Below, one piece after another: positions 10,386 through 19,950 of a stretch of 64,000 bases of DNA; position 1 is the stretch's first letter; each line of letters begins with the position of its first letter. The stretch comes from Chondrus crispus (Eukaryota; Rhodophyta; Florideophyceae; Gigartinales; Gigartinaceae). Location: the NCBI RefSeq assembly GCF_000350225.1, contig NW_005179010.1, forward strand, positions 1 to 64,000, written 5' to 3'. The notes below the pieces were generated by a model. The model was not told the origin of the DNA. It worked only from the letters and a program-made list of their open reading frames with translations, and made no database searches. Position numbers and translations under genes: made by a program.

Positions 10386-11354
10386 TCAGCTCTGATTTTG
10401 GTTCATAAACGATACTATCAACGACTTAAGTTCCAAAATTGAATTCTTTGTGGCGCTTAGCTCGGACTTAAGTTCATCTTGTATAATCCTTTTGATTTCT
10501 GTTTCTCCGAGACTATTACTTTGTTGGCCTGTAGACATCCCTATAATGGCGTGTGCTTGATCTGAGATTGCTTTAGAGATCCCATGTATGCTTTTCGAAA
10601 TGTCACCGACATGTTCGGGGAGGCCATCCCGTTCATGTTGTTTCTTAACCCCAGTTGACCCGGGCCTGCGTTTGTTACGACGCGCGCCAACTGTTTCTTT
10701 CCAAGAGCGTTTAAGTAAGGATTTTGCCTCACGTACATTTTTACCGTCGTCTGCAGTTTGATTTTTTTCGTTTCCGTTGACTTGCTCTGAGTTATCAGTG
10801 GTTTCATTTTCTCGTGCAATATCTCGCTCGGTCTGTTCGTCGTCTGACGATTCATCCCCAATAGTAAAGGCAGCGCATTTGGCATGTATCTCTCGCGCTA
10901 TTTCTTTGGCTCGACGGACAGAAGGAGAGCATTGCGGATCTCCAGTTGGGTTTTTCGTGTTAGCGAGTTTATCGAATTTGTTTTGGACAGAATCCATATC
11001 ACGGTCCGGGCGGTCATTTGCTGTGCACCAGTCGTTGAGTTGTTGGGCGACTATTGCCCACTGGTTCGCACCAAGGGGTTCGACAACTGCGACGATGTCG
11101 AGGAGGGCGTTAACGTCACTATCACTGTAGTTTGGTGCTCCAGCTCGCGATCCCTTTCCCTTCTTTCGGTGACTGGCAGTGGGACTGTCATTTTCAATCG
11201 GGCTGGTGGAAGGGGGAACATTTGGAATGGAGGAGGTCTTGGGCGGTTGGAATGCTGATGATGATGGTGTGAGGGGATTGTGAGAGGAGAGAGGTTGCTG
11301 ATTCGATGTAGGTATCCAAGGCCACGGGACGGATTCCATTCTGTGCATGGACAT
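10386..11354 (-). CDS. Harbinger-associated Myb/SANT-like protein
   Basis: Open minus-strand frame, convergent with the transposase. The frame is open up to 11567 but the first ATG is at 11354 (MSMHRMESVPWPW), giving about 322 residues. A Pro/Ser-rich N-terminus is followed by a Myb/SANT-like region: APNYSDSDVNALLDIV, QWAIVAQQLNDWC, DRDMDSVQNKFDKLAN, NPTGDPQCSP. Then come an acidic segment, a basic patch (RRNKRRPGST) and a C-terminal helix-prone region. In PIF/Harbinger elements this second protein helps the transposase reach the nucleus and bind the ends; that role is assigned by family. It is open while its partner is dead. Confidence 0.8.
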   Translation of the reverse strand: MSMHRMESVPWPWIPTSNQQPLSSHNPLTPSSSAFQPPKTSSIPNVPPSTSPIENDSPTASHRKKGKGSRAGAPNYSDSDVNALLDIVAVVEPLGANQWAIVAQQLNDWCTANDRPDRDMDSVQNKFDKLANTKNPTGDPQCSPSVRRAKEIAREIHAKCAAFTIGDESSDDEQTERDIARENETTDNSEQVNGNEKNQTADDGKNVREAKSLLKRSWKETVGARRNKRRPGSTGVKKQHERDGLPEHVGDISKSIHGISKAISDQAHAIIGMSTGQQSNSLGETEIKRIIQDELKSELSATKNSILELKSLIVSFMNQNQS

Positions 11355-11620
11355 CTTCTTGAGGACTGATCTCGAGACCGCGGATGACGGAAGTTGAATT
11401 TTTGCTGTGGATGTGGTTAGGAGAGGAATTAGGGGGAACGGTGTGCACCAGCTGAGACGGTTATGGGCAAAGAGGGTGTTTCTTGATGTTGAAATCAGGG
11501 CTACACAGGTTTGGCGGGAAAGTTGTGTACTTTGATTGGATCCGTGGCTGTTGCGCGTAGAGGGCAAATGTTTTCTGGAACCGTTGACTCCAGGTCAGAT
11601 AGCCAAATGTGGCGCGTTAA

Positions 11621-11639
11621 ACATTTTCTGGATCCACCC
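11621..11639 (-). repeat. Harb1 right terminal inverted repeat
   Basis: Reverse complement starts GGGTGGATCCAGAAAATGT, matching the left end; followed by AAT. Confidence 0.8.
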
Positions 11640-11897
11640 AATGTTAAATAACTAATATGCAACTAATTGATATTAATAATTAACATAATAAAGTGAAATA
11701 ATTTTCCCTTGTCAACCCCCCCCCCCACTTTGTCATACCCCTCAATTCCTTTTCTTTTCACCCCCTCACGTTGCAGCCGATTATTGCACTACATATCCCC
11801 CTTCTGGGCTTCCTTGCACAGCGAGCTCACTCCTTCATCTCCAACTTCTTTTCCCCTTTTACTCCGCTCCGATCTTCCCTCAGCCGACGATTTCCGC

Positions 11898-13112
11898 ATG
11901 GGCAAGGACAAGACGAACGAAACTCATCCGGTCCGGCCGGGTCGCGCGGGTGAGAATGTTATCCGCAAGCGTCTCGGTGTCGGATTCTCCTCCAAACCTC
12001 GGCTCCCCTGCTGTCTTCCCTCTGTTCCGCCTCTTCCCCCTGGGACTACTGCCCCCAATCCGATCTTCCTTCCTATCCCCGCACCTTATCCTCCTTCTCG
12101 TCGGTATCCCTCACTCGCAGAGCTTCACAATAAATCCATGCGTAAGCACCCCCTCTTATGCGCTGCCGCCCCCTGGTTTTGTGACCTCGCCCTTCGTGAC
12201 GCCGCTGGCATCGCAAATAATTTCGCGGACGGCGCGGGCATGTTGCCCGGTCATCTTCCCTTAGTGGCCATCCACTCTTATGATTGGCAAGCTCGCATCG
12301 CCGTACCACCTTCTATTCTGCGCGGTTCCTCCCCTCTCGGCCGCGCCAGCCTGTCCCTGCGCTTCATGGAGACTGTTCTCGACCGCATGGACATTCCTCT
12401 TACCGACGCCCTGATTCCTTCCTCCTTTGGCTGCGACACGTGGATATTTCGTACCGAAGGGGAGCGCGAATACCTCGACAGTCTGCTTAGTTGGGCCCGG
12501 GGTGACCCCGTGGCGGAGGCGGACCGGCTGTGGCGAAACCAACTGACGGCCACGGACCATGCTATGTCGTGGACGAGCGCGATCCTTCCTCGTGACTTCC
12601 GACGTATGAAACGCAGCGGCATTCCCTTGTTCAAAAATACGGTTCGGTTCGAGCGCAGGATAAGAGCGGACACGGGGTATTTCCTCGCGTACCAAATGCT
12701 TGAGGCGGGGAGATCGCTCGGTAGCACTATGCGAACCGATACCAGCGACTCCCCTCTTGGTGGGGTCGATTCCGACATTGAGTTACACTCACTGCTTGAC
12801 AAAATTACACAGGTCGAGTGGGATAATGTTCCCGCCTTCAATTCCTCACGCTCATTTACGAGGCGCCGTCCATCGTTCTCCCCAGGGCGAAGTCACAATG
12901 CGGCGGGTGACTTCGTCTGGTTCAACGCTTGGACTTCGTCGTTCTGCTCTGCTTCCGAAGCTCAGTTGAGCAGGCAGCATGGCAAGCAAATTGCCGTTCT
13001 CGACTCACTTCCCGATCCTCGTGCAGGGAGCGTCTTCTCTCGCCCCTCAGTCCCATCATCTCCTCCGACTTCCCCATTAATCATCCCGAACACCGGGGGA
13101 GTTTCCTTTTGA
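11898..13112 (+). CDS. Hypothetical protein, 404 aa, no recognised family
   Basis: First in-frame ATG is 11898 (MGKDKTNETHPVRPGRAGE); the frame is open from 11709 without an earlier ATG. The first ~100 residues are basic then proline-rich. The middle has balanced, globular-looking composition (CDLALRDAAGIANNF, SLSRFMETVLDRMD-like, EREYLDSLLSWARGDPVAEA, RRIRADTGYFLAYQMLEAG). The end is Ser/Pro-rich. No signal peptide, membrane segment, zinc knuckle or catalytic motif of a transposon protein was seen. It lies between Harb1 and Gyp2. It could be a host gene caught in the repeats, or the gag-like ORF of an element not otherwise recognised. The long open frame argues against a relic. Confidence 0.5.
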   Translation: MGKDKTNETHPVRPGRAGENVIRKRLGVGFSSKPRLPCCLPSVPPLPPGTTAPNPIFLPIPAPYPPSRRYPSLAELHNKSMRKHPLLCAAAPWFCDLALRDAAGIANNFADGAGMLPGHLPLVAIHSYDWQARIAVPPSILRGSSPLGRASLSLRFMETVLDRMDIPLTDALIPSSFGCDTWIFRTEGEREYLDSLLSWARGDPVAEADRLWRNQLTATDHAMSWTSAILPRDFRRMKRSGIPLFKNTVRFERRIRADTGYFLAYQMLEAGRSLGSTMRTDTSDSPLGGVDSDIELHSLLDKITQVEWDNVPAFNSSRSFTRRRPSFSPGRSHNAAGDFVWFNAWTSSFCSASEAQLSRQHGKQIAVLDSLPDPRAGSVFSRPSVPSSPPTSPLIIPNTGGVSF

Positions 13113-15984
13113 ATAAAAGAAACGATCTGTCAAGCTCGTGCGACGTAAAACACGTCGCTCCGGTGTACGCATCTTCGCCCGTGTCCACTGCTGTAGTTAC
13201 TCGAGCTTGAGCTCTTTCTCCCTCCTTCTGCTGCAGCGCCTCGCATTCCCTTGCTGGTGGCCTTCCTTGTCGTTGCACATATGCCGCAGGTCCAGCTCAT
13301 GACGTAAGTGCGTTCCAGCCTCTCAAGTGCCTCCGCTCTCTCTCTTTTCTTTTCTTTTTTCTGGCAACAACGGTGTGGAATTGTGGGACAGAACGTCGCG
13401 ACGGTCCCCTCCGGGTGCCTTCGAAATCGCTCGATCCTACGAATTGCGAGCTTGTCCACAACGTGACGCATCCCGGCGACAATTTTTCTACGCTCCCCAA
13501 AGGTCACTTGTGCGTCGTCCTACTGTAATGCTGAATGCAAACATCGACAATCTTCTCATCTCGGGGGTTATCCTCAAACAAGCAACTCCTCCAACGCACG
13601 TTTTTGTCCTCACCTCTAAATTGATTTCGACAAACCCCACGTGGTGCGTCTCCGTTACGCAATTCTTCTCTGACTACAAATCCCTCGTTCCCGAAAAATT
13701 TCCAACGTCTTTCTTCCGTCAACCCGAGGTCGTCCTTCTTTCCCACACACCAGCGGTGTTCACATAGGCTTTCGTAGGTAGCGCTAGAAGCGCTTCCCTG
13801 CAGAAGTCGTCGAATACAATACTGAACCAAGCCTCGCTGTTCAGCTCAACCAAGACAATTTCTTCAATCCTTCATTGCGTCTGCGTGTGTTGCTTCACGG
13901 TCGGGGTACCCATGTGGTCGCAACGGAATCGAGCGTAGTAGCGACACATGTCTCTCTGGACCTCCTTCACGTGATTCGTCATTCTGCGCTGCCCTTGTGA
14001 AGAAGAAATCAATAACGAGAATAAGCTCACGACAGGAAGGAAATAATAAAGTAGAAAGGTAGAGGAATAGGAAAGGGAATCAAAGAAGAGGGGGAAGAGG
14101 AATGGATCGTCGCAGTTGGTCGCTCGGGATGAACGTAAATTAGAAACGTGAGCTACGGCATCGTCAGTCCTTGCGGCTGACAGACGGTTTGTCGTAATCA
14201 AGCTCGTCGAGCTACCCGATCTCTCTGTCGGAGTCGTCCTCATCACCGTGGTCGCTCGAGGCGTCTGTTTGTAAGACGTTAAAAAGTTCCGGTTGCGTCT
14301 GTCACACGGTTAAAGCGTTGGCGGATCGTGTTGACGTGTCTTACGCCGCCAACCCATTTCTCCCCTCTCCTCGATTGATATCCTCTTCTCTCTTCCATAA
14401 TTCTTGTAGACTGGCTGGTCGACGTGCGCAGTTTCATTGTGTCGTTGACATCACCAACTAAAAAAAAGAAAAGGAGAACAGGAACGAAATAGCGATTGAG
14501 GCAGGAGCAGATCGGACGACTGAAAAGCAAGCGGTTGACCGCCTTGATGACGACGTCGAGCCGATTCCCGTTGTTGACGAAGTCAACAGAAACGACAAAA
14601 CAATTTGTCCCCTTCACACGGTGTAGTCTCGCGCGTTAGCTCGCGCACTCTTCCAGGCGACTCACGCTACTGACAGAGCGACGACTACGTCCTCGTTGGG
14701 CATCCTTCCTGTTAACTACCGGCCTGTCCTCGACAGTAACTCTTTCCCGTTCGACGAGCGTTAGTCCGTCGGTTTGTTGGGCATAGTTAGCATCCGGCCT
14801 GGGTGACTGGGCTTGGGTGCTAATCGACTTCGGTGTTTGTATCGTCGGCTGTTGCTAGCAACAACAAATCTGCACCAACTCCTCTCCTTTCTTGATTTGG
14901 ATTAAAATTTCGCGTCATCTCCGGTGTCCCACATCTGCTCGCGCACCACTTGTCCTTTGTCTATTAGTGAAAAACCTCACAAACATTTCCGTTCAAATTG
15001 ATTCAGACGGGTATGGATCCCTGATCTAAACGTCCCTTTGCGTGCGCACCCATGCGACGCGTGATCATACGTAATTTGCGCATTGTCTCCACCTGAGGCT
15101 GCAGTGACTTCGTCACTTCCTGATGTAGCGCGTCTCGCCGCTCTATCTGCATGAGCGTTAAGCCACGCATACCTGCCCGTCTCACCTCATCTTTCCTTCT
15201 CGCCATTGCCGATGCGCCTTACTTCCGCTATGCTCATTCCTCGCTAGCTTCGTGCTGTGGTTCACAGCGTCCGTCTCGACTCGACAACATCCCACATGCG
15301 TAATCCCGCCTGGGCGTGCGTGAATGAGGACCGTCCTTACTCCTCACCACGGAGCGATCCGTAACATCCTTTCCAACTTGATAGCTTCCCGACGGGGGCA
15401 TCCCCGTTCGCTACCACGCGAATACCTTGGAGCCTCATAACTCTGCACAGAGCCGATCTCCGGTTGCTGATTTTCGATTCGATCACCCTCCAGGCGAGCG
15501 ATTGTTTTCATCCTATCTCCACTATTTCAGTCGCGGTTCTCTCACTTCTTGCATTCTACACGTCGTCATGATCTTCCTCGTCCGCGTGCAGTTGCCCATC
15601 GACTGCGTCCTCTCCCAACCTTCTACCTTATCTCGAAGGTAACACACTCGTTGCATCCCCTTCTTCTCCAATCTTCTCGTCACACCCGCTCCCTTGTAGA
15701 ACAGACTTCTTCCTCGACTCGAGATACAGCTTGTAGCCTTAATCACGACCGGCAGTTCGCAATCCCTTGTCGCCCTTGGGCGCCTGTCGTGTTCTCCTGA
15801 AACTACGCACGCTCGCTCCGGGATCGCCGACCTAGGTGCGTCTCAGGAAGGGAGAACAAACATAAAAAAAAAAGACAACCAAATAACAAAAACGAAACAG
15901 AACAGTTAAGAAGGTAAAAACATAGGAAACTGGTTACGGCTCGCGTCTTCTTTTCGCTTTCCGTCGTCACATTCCGTATGGAGC
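13113..15984. other. 2.9 kb without recognised genes
   Basis: No homologous ORF, tRNA or repeat pair seen. Pyrimidine-rich tracts at 13320-13365 and A-rich tracts near 14030-14100 and 15855-15920. Gyp2 ends at its right border, so its 3' untranslated region and LTR probably lie here, but no LTR ends could be fixed because the 5' copy is missing. Confidence 0.4.
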
Positions 15985-17600
15985 TCATCCTGGTCTCGCG
16001 AGTGCGACTTGCCGCGGGAGGGGCAGTTTCTTCCTCCGAAAATAGGTTACCACTGCGCTGCGTGGTAGCTGGGAAATCGGCTCCCACGTTGCGTCCTCAA
16101 TCGCATAGCCATACCATTCCATCTTGAGAATTAATTTCCCATCTTGATAAGCGTGGTCGACTATTTTGTCGATCACGTACTCCTGACCGCCGGTTCCTTC
16201 TTCCTGCGTCTCCAACTGTCCGTCCCCCTTCCGAAGAGCCAGCGACTCATCCTCATCCTGCTCTTCCGAACCTCCCATCTCTTGTAGATCGGGCGGGATG
16301 CCCGCAGCTTCCTGATTTATCAACGGTCCGTCATCCGTCCTATCCTTCGCTTGCGCGGCAGATTCTTCTCGTCCCCTCACCTCGATTTAGGAACTGTAAC
16401 GCTTGTCGTAGCCCGATTATCGGCGTGTAGTCCATGAGACTAGGGGCTATTTCGACTCTATCTCGCGACACGCGCTCTTCTTGGTCGCCTATAACAATGA
16501 TGACCGTATTCTCAGTTGACTCCTTCACTTGATACGGACCCGTAGTCACTTGTGCCAACTTATGTTTCGGCTCGGTGGCCGTGCCTTGCTCTTTCAGAAG
16601 GAATACGTATGATCCTGAAGGGATTTCATACCTCGGTTTTCGGAGCCCTGCGTCAAAGTTTCGCTTGTAGCGCGCTTGTTCTTTTCGCAGGCTCTTATCA
16701 GCGCCTTTCATCAGGCTTTCCAACCATGACTGCCATTTCAGGTAGTACGCTCGATTCGAACTAAATCCTTCCAAACTTGGCTGTGCTTGTAACGCAATGC
16801 TTCTCGGCGCCCGGGCTATCACCGGCTCGAAGGGCGCGATGTTCGTAGTTCGATGAACTTGCGTATTATATGCGAACGTCACCGCGTCGCTAAATAGGTC
16901 CCAATCTTTGGGATGCTCTCCGACATATTTTCGCAACGCGGAAGTCAGCGTGCGGTTAAACCTCTCAACTTGGCCGTTGGCTTGCGGGTGGTACGTAGTC
17001 GTGAACACATTGCGTATGGCGAGAATTCTGCAGACGTTCTGAAATAACCGGGCCGTGAACTTTGTTCCATTGTCGGACAGCAGCTTGACCGGCGGTCCGT
17101 ACACGAATACCCAATGGTGAACGAAGGCTTGTGCGATGTGCGCAGCTGATATCTTCTTCAACGGTACGGTTCGTACCAGTTTCGAGTATCGATCGCTGAT
17201 CACGAGAATATACCGATTTCCTCGTTTAGTTGTAATTAGCTCGCCGAGTATGTCCATGGCGACAAACTCCAGCAGAGCTTTGGGCGTGAACAGCTTCATT
17301 TCCTTCGTGTTTCTTCTTAACTTCACCCTTTCCCGCGCACATGCGGCGCAATTCTTCGTGACTGCATAGCAGTCTAGGGCCATCCTAGGCCAGTAAAAAT
17401 ATCTTCTCAATGTCTTGTACAGTTTCCTGCCTCCGCGATGTCCTGCCAATTTTGCGTAACGGCTTAACCCAAGGACGCGGTCCCTTAATGATTGTGGTAT
17501 TACCACTTGTACGAACTCTGCCGCGGTACGGCATAGGGTTCCTTTGAGTTCCTCGGTCTCCGTTGTGAACGTGCGCGTTTTTCCTGCGTCTATTTATTCT
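15985..17600 (-). pseudogene. Gyp2 integrase with C-terminal chromodomain
   Basis: Integrase is open from about 17506 to 16340. Its zinc-finger region reads LSRYAKLAGHRGG..CAAC, so the first His of the HHCC finger is Arg (Gyp1 has LSHY). The core keeps the DDE residues in MDILGEL, LSDNGTKF and NGQVERFNRT. A separate frame (16380-15985) carries a chromodomain: EYVIDKIVDH, LKMEWYGYAIEDATWEP, then TYFRRKKLP, with the aromatic cage positions Y, W and W in place. Chromodomains of this class direct integration to heterochromatin. The upstream link (HFQAVTPE to ELIREQAVDPFCSRIKE) is split by the palindromic insertion at 17621-17700. Confidence 0.88.
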
Positions 17601-17620
17601 TTGATTCGGCTGCAGAAGGG

Positions 17621-17700
17621 GTCGACGGCTTGCTCGCGAATGAGCTCCTAGGAGCTCATTCGCGAGCAAGCCGTCGACGCTGTCACTCCGGAGTGACAGC
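17621..17700. repeat. Twin palindrome inside Gyp2 pol
   Basis: A perfect 58-bp palindrome (17621-17678, 29-nt arms, centre CCTAGG) directly abuts a perfect 22-bp palindrome (17679-17700, 11-nt arms). On the coding strand the outer arms are the pol codons for AVTP and ELIREQAVD. Removing 41 bp (the two inner inverted arms plus TA) joins them as AVTPELIREQAVD in frame. Confidence 0.9.
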
Positions 17701-19500
17701 TTGGAAGTGATCGAGGGGATCAGAGGTGGCCCCCTCCTCAAGAGCGAGGATGTCGTCGAGCCGTTTAAAATCTTCTTCGTCGTCTTCTGTAGCGTCGTTC
17801 GGTTCGGCCATAAGGCATGGGAGTTCGTCGTCGATTTCGTCGACGGTTTCCCCTGCTGTCCGTAATCTTGACAGGGCATCAGCTTGGCTGTTATCCTTGC
17901 CCTTCTTGTACTTGATTTCGAAATTAAATTCCGAGAGGCGGAGCCTCCATCGGATTAATCTCCCGCTGGGGTCGGTTACGTTCATCAACCACCTCAATGA
18001 GGCATGATCGGTATGCACAATGAAGTGCTCGCCATATAGATGTGGTCTTAGAGTCTGTACGGCCCAAAATTACCGCTAGACATTCTTTTTCTGATACAAA
18101 ATAGTTTCTCTCCGCTGCGGCTAACGTTCTTGAAAAGAACCAGATGGGTTTACGTTGCGCATCCGGATGCGTTTGAAATAATGCAGCGCCGATTTGATAG
18201 TCGCCTGCATCGGTGTCTACCGAGTATGGTAGGTCCTTCTTCGGCAGCGCCAACACCGGTGGCGCCAAGATAGCGTCTTTGAGCGTATGAAAAGCTTTTC
18301 GCATGGTTCGTCAAGTCCTTCCAACTGGACCGGTTGTCCTTTCTTCAGTAGTCGGTTTAGAGGATGCGCAATTTTCGCATAATGCGGAACGAACCTGCGG
18401 TAGACATGGCAAAGTCCCAGGAAGCTTCTGAGCTGTGTCTGCGTTTGAGGGTACCTCACTTGTTCCAATGCGGCGGTTCGCGCGGCGTCAACTTCCAATG
18501 TACCTGGCCGAACGACATGGCCCAGGTACTTGATCTTTTCTACGAAAAATTCGCACTTGCGAAGCTTGAGCTTTACACCTGCCTTCTCCAATACAGACAG
18601 TATTTCGACAACGTGGACGACGTGCTCCTCCCAGGATTTGCTGAAGATGATGATATCATCTAGATATACCGGACAGCATTTCCAACGGAACGGAGAGAGC
18701 AGGATATCCATGGCTCTCTGGAACGTCGCTGGCGCGTTGGTAAGCCCGAAGGGCATTCTTGAGAATCGGTACAAACCTGGGTGACACGAAAATGCGGTTT
18801 TGTCGCAGTCGCTTTCGGGAATTGGCATCTGCCAGTTCCCAGAGATGGCGTCTAACCCGGAGAAAACCTTGGTGTCACCAAGCGAGTCTAAACACTCATC
18901 CATGCGCGGCAGCGGGTACGTGTCCTTCACCGTCACTTCATTCAATTTTCTATAATCGACGCAGAAGCGCATTGAACCGTCCGGTTTCGGCACCAGCAAC
19001 ACGGGCGACGCCCATTCTGACTGTGCCGGCTCAATTACTCCTGCCTCTAACATCTTCTGTACTTCTGCGTCTTCTTTCTCGCGGGCCTTAAGCCCCGTCA
19101 GATGCGGGGCTTCGCAATTGGTCTTGTGTCCGGGACCAATTCGATTCGGTGGATCGTGGTGTTAATTTCACCAAGGGTTCCATCCCACATGCGGGAATAT
19201 TTCTTGAGCATCCGTCGGAATCGCTCGCGTAGCCGGTCCGAGACGTGGCTCAGGTCGAGTTTATCCACGTCCGGCGGTGGAGGCTCGATCCGTCGTTCCG
19301 GCTTCGCAGTTGCCGACCCGGAGAGCCCATCCAACCGTTCTTCTCGCGGCTCTTTCGGGTCTTGCTCTGATGATAAAAATTTAATTTCGCCTGTAGGCGA
19401 CGGAGTAGAATTAGGAACTCCTTCCGCGGTTATCTCTTGTACTCCAAGTACCTCACCAATGGTGGTTTGTCTGTTCTGATCTTTCGCACGGTGGTCCGCC
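17683..19500 (-). pseudogene. Gyp2 reverse transcriptase and RNase H, frameshifted
   Basis: RT: SEWASPVLLVPKPDGSMRFC, RMPFGLTNAPATFQRAMD and catalytic VYLDDIIIFSK (near 18650), with YRRFVPHYAKIAHPLNRLL downstream. The frame breaks near 18290. RNase H follows in another frame (YSVDTDAGDYQIGAALFQT, ERNYFVSEKECLAVI). It breaks again near 18060 and ends with TDHASLRWLMNVTDPSGRL and QADALSRLR. The usual SGYWQ is SGNWQ here. Not translatable as one protein. Confidence 0.88.
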
Positions 19501-19950
19501 GCTTGCTCGACAAATGTGTCTGCGGGTTCCGCAGGCGGTACGTCCTGTACGAAAGCAACTTCTTGAAGAGGTGGTTGGTCGGATTTAATTCCTCCAACTC
19601 CTCCCATCGCGGTCCGCGCCGCGTCGCGATGTCTTCTGGCTCCGCTTCCTTGTCTCTCCGCGAGGCGGACGAAGTGACTCCGCTTCTTTTGGAGCTCTTC
19701 TTATTTGATGAAATTCCATTCCCTTCTGTCGATCTTCTGTCGGAATTTCTTGAATGGTTCGACGAGCCGTCGCTACCATTTTCTTCTGAAACATTCGACT
19801 CCGAATTTGAGTCGCAATTTTCGTGGTCGTCACTACAGTGACTTTTGTTCTTCTTTCGGCCTTTGGCCGACTTGGGGCTCTTCCACTTGGAGTCCCGGAT
19901 CCGGACTGACTTTTCCATCTTTGTTGGACTGTCGAGTTCTTCTCTGTCGG
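19500..19950 (-). pseudogene. Gyp2 gag remnant
   Basis: Minus strand encodes a Lys/Ser/Asp-rich linker and then LNPTNHLFKKLLSYRTYRLR, matching KPTNHRF..NYRAYRL of Gyp1 Gag. A few residues later (near 19430-19520) the sequence passes into the acidic segment just before RT, so most of capsid, the zinc knuckle and protease are deleted. Confidence 0.65.

Larger units (their letters stand above)
8557..11639 (+). mobile_element. PIF/Harbinger DNA transposon Harb1, both ends present
   Basis: 3,083 bp bounded by inverted ends GGTTGGATCCAGGAATTTGT (8557-8576) and, reversed, GGGTGGATCCAGAAAATGT (11639-11621). The trinucleotide AAT flanks it on both sides (8554-8556 and 11640-11642). PIF/Harbinger elements make 3-bp duplications and carry a DDE transposase plus a Myb-like protein in opposite orientation, exactly the content here. 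The transposase is broken but the Myb-like ORF is open, so the copy is non-autonomous. Confidence 0.88.
15985..19950 (-). mobile_element. Chromodomain Ty3/gypsy retrotransposon Gyp2 (chromovirus type), decayed
   Basis: Minus-strand order: gag remnant, reverse transcriptase, RNase H, integrase, chromodomain. No 5' LTR: the upstream end is cut at about 19950 where a LINE begins. The protease and zinc-knuckle region between gag and RT is absent. Several frameshifts and a 41-bp palindromic insertion interrupt pol. Confidence 0.88.

Noticed and set aside
12261..12841. Overlapping minus-strand ORFs of 144 and 187 codons
   Set aside because: They oppose the longer plus-strand ORF 11898-13112 and have biased, arginine-rich composition typical of antisense frames.
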